64,000 nt of DNA from Sunxiuqinia rutila (GCF_050589705.1 NZ_JBNGOT010000014.1:62001-126000), one strand, 5' to 3'. Counted from the stretch's first letter, positions 52,770 through 61,755 are shown. The notes: a model not told the origin generated them from the letters alone. Program-made: numbers and translations.

Positions 52770-53786
52770 ATGAAAGCAATTGAAATAACAGAACCGGGAG
52801 CAATGAACGTGGTGGAGAGACCGATGCCGGTTCCTGGAGAAGATGAAGTTTTATTAAAACTGAACTATGTCGGTTTTTGCGGATCCGACTTAAGCACCTA
52901 TCTGGGTAAAAACCCGATGGTTAGCTATCCCCGCATTCCCGGACACGAAATAGCCGCTGTGATTGAGCAGGCCGGAAGCCGGGTGCCGGAAAACTTTCAA
53001 CCCGGCCAAAGCGTGACCGTTGTTCCTTATACCAATTGCGGGCAGTGTTCGGCGTGTAAAAAGAAACGTTTCAATGCCTGTCGATACAACCAAACGTTGG
53101 GCGTGCAGCGCGATGGTGCCATGGCCGAATACCTGGTTGTACACTGGCAAAAAGTATTGATGGATGTATCCTTGTCTTCCATTCAACTTGCCCTGGTTGA
53201 GCCCTTAACGGTCGGGTTTCATGCCATTGACAATGCCCGGGTAAGCGATATTGATACCGTGCTGGTGTTTGGTTGCGGCATGATTGGAACCGGAGCCATT
53301 GTTCGGGCCAATCTTCGGGGAGCTACCGTCATTGCAGTGGATATTGATGATTCGAAACTGGAAGTGGCCGGTAAGTTGGGCGCTCACTATTTGATCAACT
53401 CCCGAACTCAGGATCTTCATGCAGAACTGGAAAAAATAACCCATAGCAATGGTCCATCAGTGGTTGTTGAAGCGGCTGGGAATCCAATAACTTATAAGGC
53501 GGCGATTGAGGAAATTGGCTTTGCCGGACGTGTGGTGTGTATTGGTTATGCCGGCGATGAGGTGGCGTTTCCCACTAAGCTGTGGGTGCAAAAGGAACTG
53601 GAAATTTTGGGTTCACGCAATGCCAATCCTTCGGACTTTGAAGCGGTCATAAAATACCTGAAACAAGCCAATCCGGATGAGAAGCTACTGGTCTCGAAAA
53701 TTGTTTCAGCCGACGAGGCTCCTCAAGCTATGAAAGAATGGGCTGAAGCTCCCGGAAAAGTGTTGAAAATACTGGTGCGTTTTTAG
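52770..53786 (+). CDS. Zinc-dependent medium-chain alcohol/polyol dehydrogenase
   Basis: 338 residues. Catalytic zinc ligands in GFCGSDLST and IPGHEIAAV, four-Cys structural zinc site CGQCSACKKKRFNAC, and NAD-binding VFGCGMIGTGA with Asp in VIAVDIDDSK, which favours NAD over NADP. Resembles threonine, sorbitol and galactitol-phosphate dehydrogenases. In the operon it may oxidise 2-keto-3-deoxy-L-fuconate or reduce lactaldehyde from aldol cleavage; the sequence cannot decide. Gap of 14 bp from the lactonase gene. A stem-loop follows before the GH29 gene. Confidence 0.92.
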   Translation: MKAIEITEPGAMNVVERPMPVPGEDEVLLKLNYVGFCGSDLSTYLGKNPMVSYPRIPGHEIAAVIEQAGSRVPENFQPGQSVTVVPYTNCGQCSACKKKRFNACRYNQTLGVQRDGAMAEYLVVHWQKVLMDVSLSSIQLALVEPLTVGFHAIDNARVSDIDTVLVFGCGMIGTGAIVRANLRGATVIAVDIDDSKLEVAGKLGAHYLINSRTQDLHAELEKITHSNGPSVVVEAAGNPITYKAAIEEIGFAGRVVCIGYAGDEVAFPTKLWVQKELEILGSRNANPSDFEAVIKYLKQANPDEKLLVSKIVSADEAPQAMKEWAEAPGKVLKILVRF

Positions 53787-53791
53787 CGCCT

Positions 53792-53817
53792 GAACCCGAT
53801 TGTCATTGAGCGGGTTC
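53792..53817 (+). terminator. Stem-loop after the dehydrogenase gene
   Basis: GAACCCG and CGGGTTC form a 7-bp GC-rich stem around a 12-base loop, in the 60-bp gap between the dehydrogenase and GH29 genes. Only weak AATAGAATT follows, so it is probably a partial terminator or processing site that lowers expression of the downstream hydrolases. Confidence 0.5.
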
Positions 53818-53846
53818 AATAGAATTAACCAACTAAACGAACTAAA

Positions 53847-55346
53847 ATGAAAAAACGACAATCCTGTTTTTTGATTGCACTGGCTATTTTGCTGGCAAGT
53901 TGTCATTCTGAAGTAAAAGAGAAACCAGAAGTTTACTCCGAAGACTGGACCTCTTTGGCTAAGCACAATGAAGAACCAGCCTGGTTTCAGGATGCCAAGT
54001 TTGGGATTTACTTCCACTGGGGAGTTTATTCCGTTCCTGCTTTTGGCGATGAATGGTACCCCAGACACATGCATTTCAAGAACCGAAAAGAATATCAGCA
54101 TCACTTGGAAACCTATGGTCCGCTTTCGGACTTTGGCTATCATGATTTTGTCCCGTTGTTTAAGGCAAAGCAGTTTAATGCCCACGAATGGGCCGCTTTG
54201 TTTAAGCAGGCAGGGGCACGCTTTGCCGGTCCGGTAGCCGAACACCATGATGGATTTTCGATGTGGGACAGCGATCTTACTCCGTGGAATGTTGGGGACA
54301 AAGGCCCGCAGAAAGACATTATGAAAGAGCTGAAAACTGCGCTGACGGCTCAGGAACTGAAATTCATAACTACTTTTCATCATGCCCGCAACCTGCAGCG
54401 TTATGCGGATGTTCCCCATGAAGAAAATTACGGGAATAGCCATTATCCAAGGTTTGAAGGCACTGCTCCAGCCGAGGATGATCATGAGCTGAACTACCTG
54501 TATGGGAATATTCCGGAAGAGCAATGGCTTGAAGAAATTTGGTTTGGCAAGCTAAAAGAAGTGATTGACAACTATCAGCCTGATATCATTTGGTTTGATT
54601 CGTGGCTGGATCAGATTCCGGAACAGTATCGCCAGAAGTTTTGTGCTTACTATTTGAATGAAGCCCAGAAACTGGACAAAGAAGTGGTTATCGTTCGGAA
54701 ACAAGATGATTTGCCTTTGGAGGTCAGTGTGGATGACTTAGAAAAATCGCGCAAAAACAAGTTGGGCGAAAAGGTGTGGATGACCGATGAAACCATTAGC
54801 AAAGGGAGCTGGTGTTACACTGAGAACCTTCAAATCAAACCAGCAGTCGATATGATTCATGTGCTGATCGATATTGTCAGTAAAAATGGTGTGCTGCTGC
54901 TCAATATTTCACCCAAAGCCGACGGAACGATTCCTGCAGACCAACAGGAAGTTTTACGTACTATGGGAGCCTGGTTGGATAAATATGGTGAAGCCATTTA
55001 TGAAACACGGCCATGGCACACGTATGGCGAAGGGCCGACCATTGAGCCGGAGGGTGATTTCAAGAATCACCGGGAATTCCTCAAAATTAAATATTCTGCC
55101 GATGACTTGCGCTACACCACGAAAGGCAATACGGTATATGCCATGGTTCTTGGAGTTCCTGATTCGGAACAACCTCTACTGATGAAAGCATTTGCCTCGC
55201 AGGGCGCTGATGTGAATATCAAAAAGGTCACTGTTTTAGGCTCAAAAGAAACTGTTCAATGGCAGTTAAAGGAAGATGGACTGTTCATTGAACAAGGTTA
55301 TCCGGTAATGGATACCATGGCACAGGTTTTCAAAATTGAAATCTGA
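53847..55346 (+). CDS. Alpha-L-fucosidase, GH29, lipoprotein form
   Basis: 499 residues. The lipoprotein signal peptide ends at ILLASC (Cys17), so it is membrane-anchored. GH29 barrel: AWFQDAKFGIYFHWGVYSVP, ARFAGPVAEHHDGFSMWDS, nucleophile Asp251 in IIWFDSWLD, and SKNGVLLLNISPKADGTIP. A C-terminal beta-sandwich (about 390-499) completes the typical two-domain fucosidase, unlike the compact GH29 at 24713. It cleaves terminal alpha-L-fucose, feeding the catabolic genes upstream. Divergence from 24713 in the nucleophile loop (WFDSW versus WFDGD) suggests a different linkage preference. Confidence 0.95.
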   Translation: MKKRQSCFLIALAILLASCHSEVKEKPEVYSEDWTSLAKHNEEPAWFQDAKFGIYFHWGVYSVPAFGDEWYPRHMHFKNRKEYQHHLETYGPLSDFGYHDFVPLFKAKQFNAHEWAALFKQAGARFAGPVAEHHDGFSMWDSDLTPWNVGDKGPQKDIMKELKTALTAQELKFITTFHHARNLQRYADVPHEENYGNSHYPRFEGTAPAEDDHELNYLYGNIPEEQWLEEIWFGKLKEVIDNYQPDIIWFDSWLDQIPEQYRQKFCAYYLNEAQKLDKEVVIVRKQDDLPLEVSVDDLEKSRKNKLGEKVWMTDETISKGSWCYTENLQIKPAVDMIHVLIDIVSKNGVLLLNISPKADGTIPADQQEVLRTMGAWLDKYGEAIYETRPWHTYGEGPTIEPEGDFKNHREFLKIKYSADDLRYTTKGNTVYAMVLGVPDSEQPLLMKAFASQGADVNIKKVTVLGSKETVQWQLKEDGLFIEQGYPVMDTMAQVFKIEI

Positions 55347-55433
55347 TTTTTGTCGGAAATTGAGTGCGTTTGTGGTATTTTTGAACGCAATGTGACTTTA
55401 TTTAAAATACAATTACGACTCAAATTACTACTA

Positions 55434-57812
55434 ATGAAAAAGATCAATTTATTACTAATTGGCTTGGTGCTTGTAGTGGCAGGATTTGCCCAATCACACC
55501 CGGACAAGTTATTCTTTAAAGACCGCTTGGAAAAGCTTTCCGAGGAAAACCTGTTTAAAACAGAGGGTTACTACAACTGGTGTTCTTCCATCATCAAGGG
55601 AGAGGATGGAAAATATCACCTGTTTTATTCGCGTTGGCCTAAAAAATATACCTTCCTGAGTTGGCTGACTCACTCGGAGGTGGCACATGCTGTTGCCGAC
55701 TCGCCAACTGGGCCTTGGAAATATAAGGAAACGGTACTGCAAAGCCGCGGGAAAGGACATTGGGATGCCATCACGGTTCACAATCCCAAAATCAAAAAGT
55801 TTGATGGCAAATACTATCTCTACTATGTAGCAACGAACATGGGAGACAAGGATTATACTGAAGAGGAACTGATTGAAACGGCTCGTGTTGGGTACAGCCA
55901 CCCAAACTGGAAAAAGTACCTACGCCCCAACCAACGTACCGGGGTGGCTGTTGCAAACTCAATCAATGGTCCCTGGAAACGAATGGATCAGCCTTTGATT
56001 GAGCCTTCAGGACCAATTACCACTTTAACCGTAAATCCGGCAATTACCCAGGGAAAAGATGGCAAATACTACCTGATTGTTAAAGGGGATAAGCCTAATG
56101 AAACCCGTTTTATCCGCAACCAGGCAATGGCCGTTTCCGATTCACCTGTCGGGCCGTTTGTCATTCAGGAAAAGCCGGTTATTGATTACCTCGACACGGA
56201 AGACATGTCGGTGTGGTACGATGCCAAACGCGATTATTTTTATGGGGTATTTCATGCACATTCTTTTATCGGAATGGTCAGCTCGCCGGATGGAGTGAAC
56301 TGGAAAAAGGCAACGGAATATGTTTTAACTCCGAAAAAATTGGAGATGAATGATGGCGATTTGCTGGTTCCTGATCGTTTGGAACGTCCGTTTGTTTATC
56401 TGGAGGATGACGAACCTCAGGTGCTTTCGTTGGCCGTAAAGAAGGGTGATGAGGCCTACATCGCATTTGTTCCGGTAAAACAGCAGAAACGTCCGGTTCC
56501 GAATAAGCGTCAGCAGGCGTGGCAGGAAGCCGAACTGGGTGCTGTTTTTCATTACGATTTGCATGTATTTGATGGCAAGAAGTACGGACAAGGTGGTAAC
56601 CGGATTGATCCGGTCACCGATTACCAGGTTTTCAATCCAAAAAATTTAGACACAGACCAATGGATAAAAGCGATTAAAGATGCTGGTTTTACCTTTGCTA
56701 TTCTAACAGCTACACACGAAACTGGCTTTGCGCTTTACCAGTCGGATGTAAATCCGTATTGCATGAAAGCCCTGAAGTTTCAGGATGGAAAGGGCGACTT
56801 GGTTCGCGACTTTGTGAATTCATGCCGTAAGTACGGAATCAAACCAGGTATTTATCTAGGGATTCGCTGGAACTCGTTTATTGGCGTGCACGACTTTAAA
56901 GTCAATGGTGAAGGGGCTTTCCGTGAAAATCGTCAAAAATGGTACAACCAAATGATTGAAGGCATGGTTAAAGAGATTTGTACCAACTATGGCGAGTTGT
57001 TTGAAATTTGGTTTGATGGAGGTGCCGATCATCCTGCCAATGGGGCGCCGGATGTTTTACCCATCGTTCAACAGTATCAACCCAACTGCTTGTTTTATCA
57101 CAATAAGCAGCTGGCCGAAGCGCGTTGGGGAGGTTCTGAGTCAGGAACGGTTGCTTATCCTTGTTGGTCTACTTTCCCGTATTACTCTACCGGAGCAGGC
57201 GAGTCGGCCCATCAGGCGATTGCTAAAAACAACTTCCAGTTATTGAAGGAGGGTGATCCCAACGGAGCTTATTGGATGCCAGCCATGTCTGATGCCCCTT
57301 TGAGAGGCTACAACGGGCGGCATGAATGGTTTTGGGAACCAGGTGATGAAGCACATATCTTCCCGGTGGAGAACCTGATGGAGATGTACTACAAGTCTGT
57401 TGGACGAAATTCAACATTGATCATGGGATTGACTCCAGACCCTGATGGCGTGCTTCCCGAGCCGGATGTTCAACGCCTGAAAGAATGGGGAGCAGAAATC
57501 AAGCGTCGTTTTGAAACACCTGTGGCTCAAACGAAAGGAGAAGGCAAAAAACTGGTGTTGAAATTATCCAAGGTTCAACCAGTAAATCATGTGGTTATTC
57601 AGGAAGAGATTGCTTTAGGAGAGCGGGTGCGCCGCTACAAAGTAGAAGGTTTGGTGAAGGGCAAATGGACCAAACTTTGCGACGGACAGTCGATTGGGCA
57701 TAAACGAATTCAACAGTTTGATCCGGTCGAATGCTCCAAAATTCGCTTAACAGTTGAGCAGTTCGATGAGCTTCCTTCGATTAAGAACTTTGCAGTTTAT
57801 CAGGTTGATTAA
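55434..57812 (+). CDS. Fusion of GH43/GH117-like beta-propeller and GH29 fucosidase with C-terminal binding domain
   Basis: I start at the ATG at 55434, which begins a signal peptide (MKKINLLLIGLVLVVAGFAQ); the longer frame from 55350 adds a leaderless segment. Residues about 25-345 form a five-bladed-propeller hydrolase-like domain (YNWCSSIIKGEDGKYHLFYS, GPITTLTVNPAITQGKDGKY, DTEDMSVWYDAKRDYFYGVF). Residues about 365-690 are GH29 (AELGAVFHYDLHVFDGKKYG, AILTATHETGFALY, nucleophile Asp528 in IWFDGGADHP). The last about 100 residues are discoidin/CBM32-like (VRRYKVEGLVKGKWTKLCDG). Two glycosidases in one chain should act on adjacent bonds of one fucosylated side chain. Propeller family not assigned. 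Confidence 0.85.
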   Translation: MKKINLLLIGLVLVVAGFAQSHPDKLFFKDRLEKLSEENLFKTEGYYNWCSSIIKGEDGKYHLFYSRWPKKYTFLSWLTHSEVAHAVADSPTGPWKYKETVLQSRGKGHWDAITVHNPKIKKFDGKYYLYYVATNMGDKDYTEEELIETARVGYSHPNWKKYLRPNQRTGVAVANSINGPWKRMDQPLIEPSGPITTLTVNPAITQGKDGKYYLIVKGDKPNETRFIRNQAMAVSDSPVGPFVIQEKPVIDYLDTEDMSVWYDAKRDYFYGVFHAHSFIGMVSSPDGVNWKKATEYVLTPKKLEMNDGDLLVPDRLERPFVYLEDDEPQVLSLAVKKGDEAYIAFVPVKQQKRPVPNKRQQAWQEAELGAVFHYDLHVFDGKKYGQGGNRIDPVTDYQVFNPKNLDTDQWIKAIKDAGFTFAILTATHETGFALYQSDVNPYCMKALKFQDGKGDLVRDFVNSCRKYGIKPGIYLGIRWNSFIGVHDFKVNGEGAFRENRQKWYNQMIEGMVKEICTNYGELFEIWFDGGADHPANGAPDVLPIVQQYQPNCLFYHNKQLAEARWGGSESGTVAYPCWSTFPYYSTGAGESAHQAIAKNNFQLLKEGDPNGAYWMPAMSDAPLRGYNGRHEWFWEPGDEAHIFPVENLMEMYYKSVGRNSTLIMGLTPDPDGVLPEPDVQRLKEWGAEIKRRFETPVAQTKGEGKKLVLKLSKVQPVNHVVIQEEIALGERVRRYKVEGLVKGKWTKLCDGQSIGHKRIQQFDPVECSKIRLTVEQFDELPSIKNFAVYQVD

Positions 57813-57822
57813 AAACACGTCG

Positions 57823-59880
57823 ATGAAACGATACACATTCGCACTAATCATCTTTTTGGTGATTAGTTGCTTTAATTCTTATGCTGACGATTGCTTACCG
57901 GATAGACAATCCGGTAAGCCGTTGAGCATGACAACAGTTGGCTGGGAAGGGGCAAAAAGCCAGTGGAAAGGATTTGACCGTTATGACTTTGTTTTCTTTC
58001 CCGAAGAGCAAAAGGTTGGACTGCCTGGTGAAAGTGCTGATGGAGGTGGCCTTTCTGCCCGGATCGTCGTTCCAAAAGTTGCATTGCCCGGAAATCCTTG
58101 GGTATGGCGAGCACGTTTCCCGGATTGGCATACGGAAATGGACAGTATCTTGCTCAGCGAAGGTTTTTACATCGCATACATCAATACGAATAATCAGTAT
58201 GGCAGTCCGGTAGCAGTGGCTAACTGGAATCATTTCTACGAATATTTGGTGAATCAGCATCAGTTGTCCCGAAAAGTGGCGTTGGAAGGCGTTAGCCGGG
58301 GCGGTTTGTTCATTTACAATTGGGCTAAACAGAACCCGGAGAAAGTGAGTTGTATTTATGCCGAAGCGCCGGTTTGCGACTTTAAGAGTTGGCCCGGTGG
58401 ATTTGGTAAAGGGCAGGGGAGTGCTGCCGATTGGGAGCGCTTAAAGCAGGAGTATGGCTTTGCATCGGATGAAGAGGCCTTGAACTATGCGAACAATCCC
58501 CTGGATAACCTGGAGCTGCTTGCTTTGGGCAAAGTGCCTGTTATGCATATGATCGGCTTGAAAGATGAAGTTGTTCCTCCCCAGGAAAATACCTTCTTGC
58601 TTATTGACCGGTATGTGAAGCTGGGAGGGGCAGCTACAATCATTCCTTGTACCCAGGGAGAACAGAAACTGTTTGGGCATCATTTCCCAATTGAAACGCC
58701 GGAGTTGGGGGCACAATTTATCCTTCAGCATACCGAATTGCCTGAAGAACTCTTGGATGCTACCCAGTATCATCGGCTTCGGGACGGATTGAAGAACAGT
58801 CAAATTAAGTTTGAGCGGGAAAAGAAAGGACGGGTGGCGTTTCTGGGCGGTTCAATCACTTACAATGGTGGTTGGCGCGATAGCATTTGTAACTACCTGC
58901 AAACGCGTTTCCCGGATACGGACTTTGAGTTTATTGCTGCGGGCATCCCTTCCATGGGGGCTACGCCGGCTGCCTTTCGACTGGAGCGCGATGTGTTGGC
59001 CAACGGGCCGGTTGACTTGCTGTTTGAAGAGGCCGCTGTGAATGATGCCACCAATGGGCGAAGCGATGAAGAGCAAGTAAGAGCGATGGAAGGTATTGTT
59101 CGTCATTTAAGAAAGAGCAATCCGGCGATTGATTTAGTGATCATGCATTTTGTGGATCCCGACAAAATGGAGACTTACCGCCAGGGAGAAGTGCCTAAAG
59201 TAATTCAGAATCACGAAAAAGTAGCTGCTCATTACAGAATTGCTACCATAAACCTGGCCAAAGAAGTAACCGACAGGATTGATGCCGGTGAGTTTTCCTG
59301 GGAAGAAGATTTTAAAAACCTGCATCCTTCGCCATTTGGACAGCAGGTTTATTATCGATCGATGGAGCAACTGTTGGATCGAGCCTGGAGTGGCTTTGTG
59401 GCCGAAGATGACAAGCTCACAAGTTACCCGATGCCCGATCCGATTGATCCCGACAACTATGGCAATGGAAAGCTTGTTGTTGTTGACAAGAAGCACGAAG
59501 GGAAAGGCTGGCAGTTTGTGCCCAGCTGGAAGCCCGCGGATAACAAAGGAACCCGGGCAAACTATGTCAACGTACCCATGTTGGTTTGCGAAAAACCATC
59601 AGGTATTTTGAAGTGGGACTTTGAAGGAAATACCGTTGGAATAGCCGTTGCGGCAGGTCCCGATGCAGGGATAATCGAATACCGCATTGATGGCGGCAGT
59701 TGGCAGCAACTGGACTTATTTACCCGTTGGAGTGCACATTTACACCTTCCCTGGTATTACACCTTGGCGACCGGGCTGGATGAAGGAAAGCATGTGCTGA
59801 GAATCCGGGTTTCCGCAGAAAAAAACAAGCAAAGCACGGGAAATGCTTGCCGAATCAGGTATTTCTATTGCAGCGATTAA
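57823..59880 (+). CDS. Fusion of alpha/beta-hydrolase and SGNH-hydrolase, putative carbohydrate esterase
   Basis: The start ATG at 57823 gives a signal peptide (MKRYTFALIIFLVISC); the longer frame from 57754 overlaps the upstream gene. Residues about 30-330 are an alpha/beta-hydrolase with nucleophile Ser158 in LEGVSRGGLFI and a putative acid Asp in HMIGLKDEVVPP. Residues about 335-540 are an SGNH hydrolase with Ser344 in FLGGSITYNGGW, Gly in AGIPSMGATP, Asn in EAAVNDATNG and His in NLHPSPFGQQ; the position usually holding the Asp of DxxH is not an Asp. The C-terminal beta domain (about 545-685) is uncharacterised. Probably removes acetyl or methyl esters from the same glycan. Gap of 10 bp from the GH29 fusion gene. 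Confidence 0.85.
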   Translation: MKRYTFALIIFLVISCFNSYADDCLPDRQSGKPLSMTTVGWEGAKSQWKGFDRYDFVFFPEEQKVGLPGESADGGGLSARIVVPKVALPGNPWVWRARFPDWHTEMDSILLSEGFYIAYINTNNQYGSPVAVANWNHFYEYLVNQHQLSRKVALEGVSRGGLFIYNWAKQNPEKVSCIYAEAPVCDFKSWPGGFGKGQGSAADWERLKQEYGFASDEEALNYANNPLDNLELLALGKVPVMHMIGLKDEVVPPQENTFLLIDRYVKLGGAATIIPCTQGEQKLFGHHFPIETPELGAQFILQHTELPEELLDATQYHRLRDGLKNSQIKFEREKKGRVAFLGGSITYNGGWRDSICNYLQTRFPDTDFEFIAAGIPSMGATPAAFRLERDVLANGPVDLLFEEAAVNDATNGRSDEEQVRAMEGIVRHLRKSNPAIDLVIMHFVDPDKMETYRQGEVPKVIQNHEKVAAHYRIATINLAKEVTDRIDAGEFSWEEDFKNLHPSPFGQQVYYRSMEQLLDRAWSGFVAEDDKLTSYPMPDPIDPDNYGNGKLVVVDKKHEGKGWQFVPSWKPADNKGTRANYVNVPMLVCEKPSGILKWDFEGNTVGIAVAAGPDAGIIEYRIDGGSWQQLDLFTRWSAHLHLPWYYTLATGLDEGKHVLRIRVSAEKNKQSTGNACRIRYFYCSD

Positions 59881-59947
59881 AGCAGGTTGTTGGGAAGCTT
59901 GACTGAATATAGAGTAGCTTTTGTATTGCTTTTCTTGTCTGGAATGT

Positions 59948-59979
59948 CAGATATATAAACATATATCTGCCTATTTTTT
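59948..59979 (+). terminator. Rho-independent terminator closing the fucose operon
   Basis: CAGATATAT and ATATATCTG form a perfect 9-bp stem around AAAC, followed by CCTATTTTTT. It lies 67 bp after the SGNH fusion stop. Confidence 0.7.
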
Positions 59980-60059
59980 CGTATTGTGGTTTCTAATTAA
60001 TTGACTACGGACCATCTTCTTCATATTATAATAGGCGGTAGCAATTGTTATAATTTTTT

Positions 60060-60067
60060 TAGATTTG
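60060..60067 (+). promoter_or_regulatory. Candidate -7 box of the fourth sigma gene
   Basis: TAGATTTG is an exact TAnnTTTG match 21 bp ahead of the ATG at 60089. It rules out the in-frame TTG at 60065 as start. No -33 element at normal spacing. Confidence 0.5.
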
Positions 60068-60088
60068 CTGTACTACTATTCTACTACC

Positions 60089-60676
60089 ATGATGACAGAC
60101 GACTTAGAACTGCTGAAAGGTTTAAGAAACAGTGATGAAATTGCTTTTAAAATTTTGTACAAAAAGTATTTCTCGCGTCTCTATTATTTTACGTTAGAGT
60201 TTGTTCCTCTAAAAGATTTGGCAGAAAATATTGTACAGGATACCTTCTTTACGCTATGGAGTAAACGTCATCATCTGAAAGAGAATAGCCAGTTAGGAGC
60301 CTACCTTTTTACAGTCACAAAAAATAATTGTCTTTATAAACTGAGAAGTCAACGCTACCGACAGCAGTTATTTGTCAACTCGAATGATTTACAGGAACTG
60401 GAGTTAAATCTTGACGTACTAAATTCTTTAGATTCCTCTGAGTATACTTTTAGCGAGATAGAACGAATTATCAAGCAAACCTTGGAGGAGCTTCCACCGC
60501 AATGCAGAAATGTTTTCACTTTAAGTCGATTTAAAGGCATGAAAAACAGGGAAATTGCTGAGGAATTAAATATTTCGGAAAAAGTAGTTGAAAAGCATAT
60601 GACCAAAGGGCTAAAGCATTTTCGAATAGCACTAAAAGACTATCTCCCGTTTGTTCTCTATCTCTTAATAAAATAA
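60089..60676 (+). CDS. ECF RNA polymerase sigma factor of the fourth locus
   Basis: 195 residues from the ATG at 60089 (a second ATG follows at once). Region 2: FKILYKKYFSRLYYFTLEFV and NIVQDTFFTLWSKRH; region 4: CRNVFTLSRFKGMKNREIAE and LNISEKVVEKHMTKGLKHFR. Usual length. FecR and STN-SusC follow in the same direction (gaps 83 and 167 bp). Lower GC than the upstream fucose operon. It would activate the susC promoter of its own locus. Confidence 0.93.
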   Translation: MMTDDLELLKGLRNSDEIAFKILYKKYFSRLYYFTLEFVPLKDLAENIVQDTFFTLWSKRHHLKENSQLGAYLFTVTKNNCLYKLRSQRYRQQLFVNSNDLQELELNLDVLNSLDSSEYTFSEIERIIKQTLEELPPQCRNVFTLSRFKGMKNREIAEELNISEKVVEKHMTKGLKHFRIALKDYLPFVLYLLIK

Positions 60677-60759
60677 GCTTTTCTGTTTTTTTTGTAATTT
60701 TTTTTTCTACGTGAAGGGGGGGAGATCGGACTTTGTGCATTCTATTACTAGAAGCAACT

Positions 60760-61755
60760 ATGGAAAAATCGGAGAAAATACTAAAAGTAGCGATGGGCTC
60801 TTCTGTTGAAGATAAAGAGCAAGTCCTGGAGCAGATTAAAAAAGACAAGCAGGATATGGCTACCTACAAAAGTGCGAAAATTGCATGGTCTTTTTTGGCA
60901 GCATCCAAGGAAGTTCCAAGCCATGAAGTGGAGGAGTCTTATAAAAGGTTAAGTCAAAGAATCAAAAGAGCGGAAGCTCCTGCCAAGCGGTTACCGTTTT
61001 TGAAATATGCAGCTGCTCTGGTTTTACTGATCGGAATTTCTTCAATCATGTTTTGGCTTGGTGGAAATTACAAGATCAACAAAAAGCAAAGTGTACATTA
61101 TTCCACGGTCGTTGCCGAATATGGGCAAATTGCTCATGTCATTCTGCCTGATAGCTCAGTTGTTTGGTTAAACTCAGGGACAAAATTAACCTACTCGAAT
61201 GATTTTGCGGTCAATTCCCGCCATTTAAAGCTGGAGGGGCAAGCCTTTTTCGAAATTTCTAAAAATAAGAATCTTCCTCTAAAGGTTGCAACTGAAGCTG
61301 GTATCTCGGTAAAGGTATTAGGGACGAAGTTTGATGTTAAAGCCTATCCTGGGGATGATCAGGTTAATGTTGTGTTGGAAGAAGGAAGTGTAGAGCTGGA
61401 AAGTTTCAAGAATCAAGGCACAAAACAAAAATTAGTACCGGGAGAAATGATGACTTACAATGTTTCTGAAAATAGGATGAACATTGCCAGAATAGAAACA
61501 GGAGATTATACTTCATGGAAAGAGGGAGCATTGGTTTTTAAAGATGAACCAATGCAACAAGTTATTCGAAAGCTTGAGCGTAGGTATAATGTGGAGGTTG
61601 AAGTGATTAATACGGCTGTTTATCAGTCTATCTTCAATGCAAATTTTAAAAATGAAAGTTTGAAAGAGATTCTGGATTTCATCGAATTTTCGTGTCCAAT
61701 AACCTATCAGTTAGTGGATGAGGGAGAGGGGAAAACTAAGATCATTTTAAAATAA
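60760..61755 (+). CDS. FecR-family anti-sigma factor
   Basis: 331 residues from the ATG at 60760; an upstream in-frame TTG at 60733 is less likely. Cytosolic N-terminus, membrane helix (about 78-98, AAALVLLIGISSIMFWL), periplasmic FecR domain with LPDSSVVWLNSGTKLTYSND and LEGQAFFEISKNKNLPL, DUF4974-like C-terminus (EPMQQVIRKLERRYNVEVEV). Holds the sigma factor encoded 83 bp upstream and is expected to contact the STN domain of the SusC at 61923. Confidence 0.95.
   Translation: MEKSEKILKVAMGSSVEDKEQVLEQIKKDKQDMATYKSAKIAWSFLAASKEVPSHEVEESYKRLSQRIKRAEAPAKRLPFLKYAAALVLLIGISSIMFWLGGNYKINKKQSVHYSTVVAEYGQIAHVILPDSSVVWLNSGTKLTYSNDFAVNSRHLKLEGQAFFEISKNKNLPLKVATEAGISVKVLGTKFDVKAYPGDDQVNVVLEEGSVELESFKNQGTKQKLVPGEMMTYNVSENRMNIARIETGDYTSWKEGALVFKDEPMQQVIRKLERRYNVEVEVINTAVYQSIFNANFKNESLKEILDFIEFSCPITYQLVDEGEGKTKIILK

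Noticed and set aside
53706..54524. Antisense 272-codon frame opposite the GH29 gene
   Set aside because: Overlaps the catalytic domain of a well-defined fucosidase and has no recognisable motif.
55350..55433. N-terminal 28-residue extension of the GH29 fusion
   Set aside because: It lacks hydrophobic leader character and the ATG at 55434 begins a textbook signal peptide.
57754..57822. N-terminal extension of the esterase fusion overlapping the GH29 fusion gene
   Set aside because: The ATG at 57823 starts a clear signal peptide just after the upstream stop; the extension is the upstream gene read in another frame.
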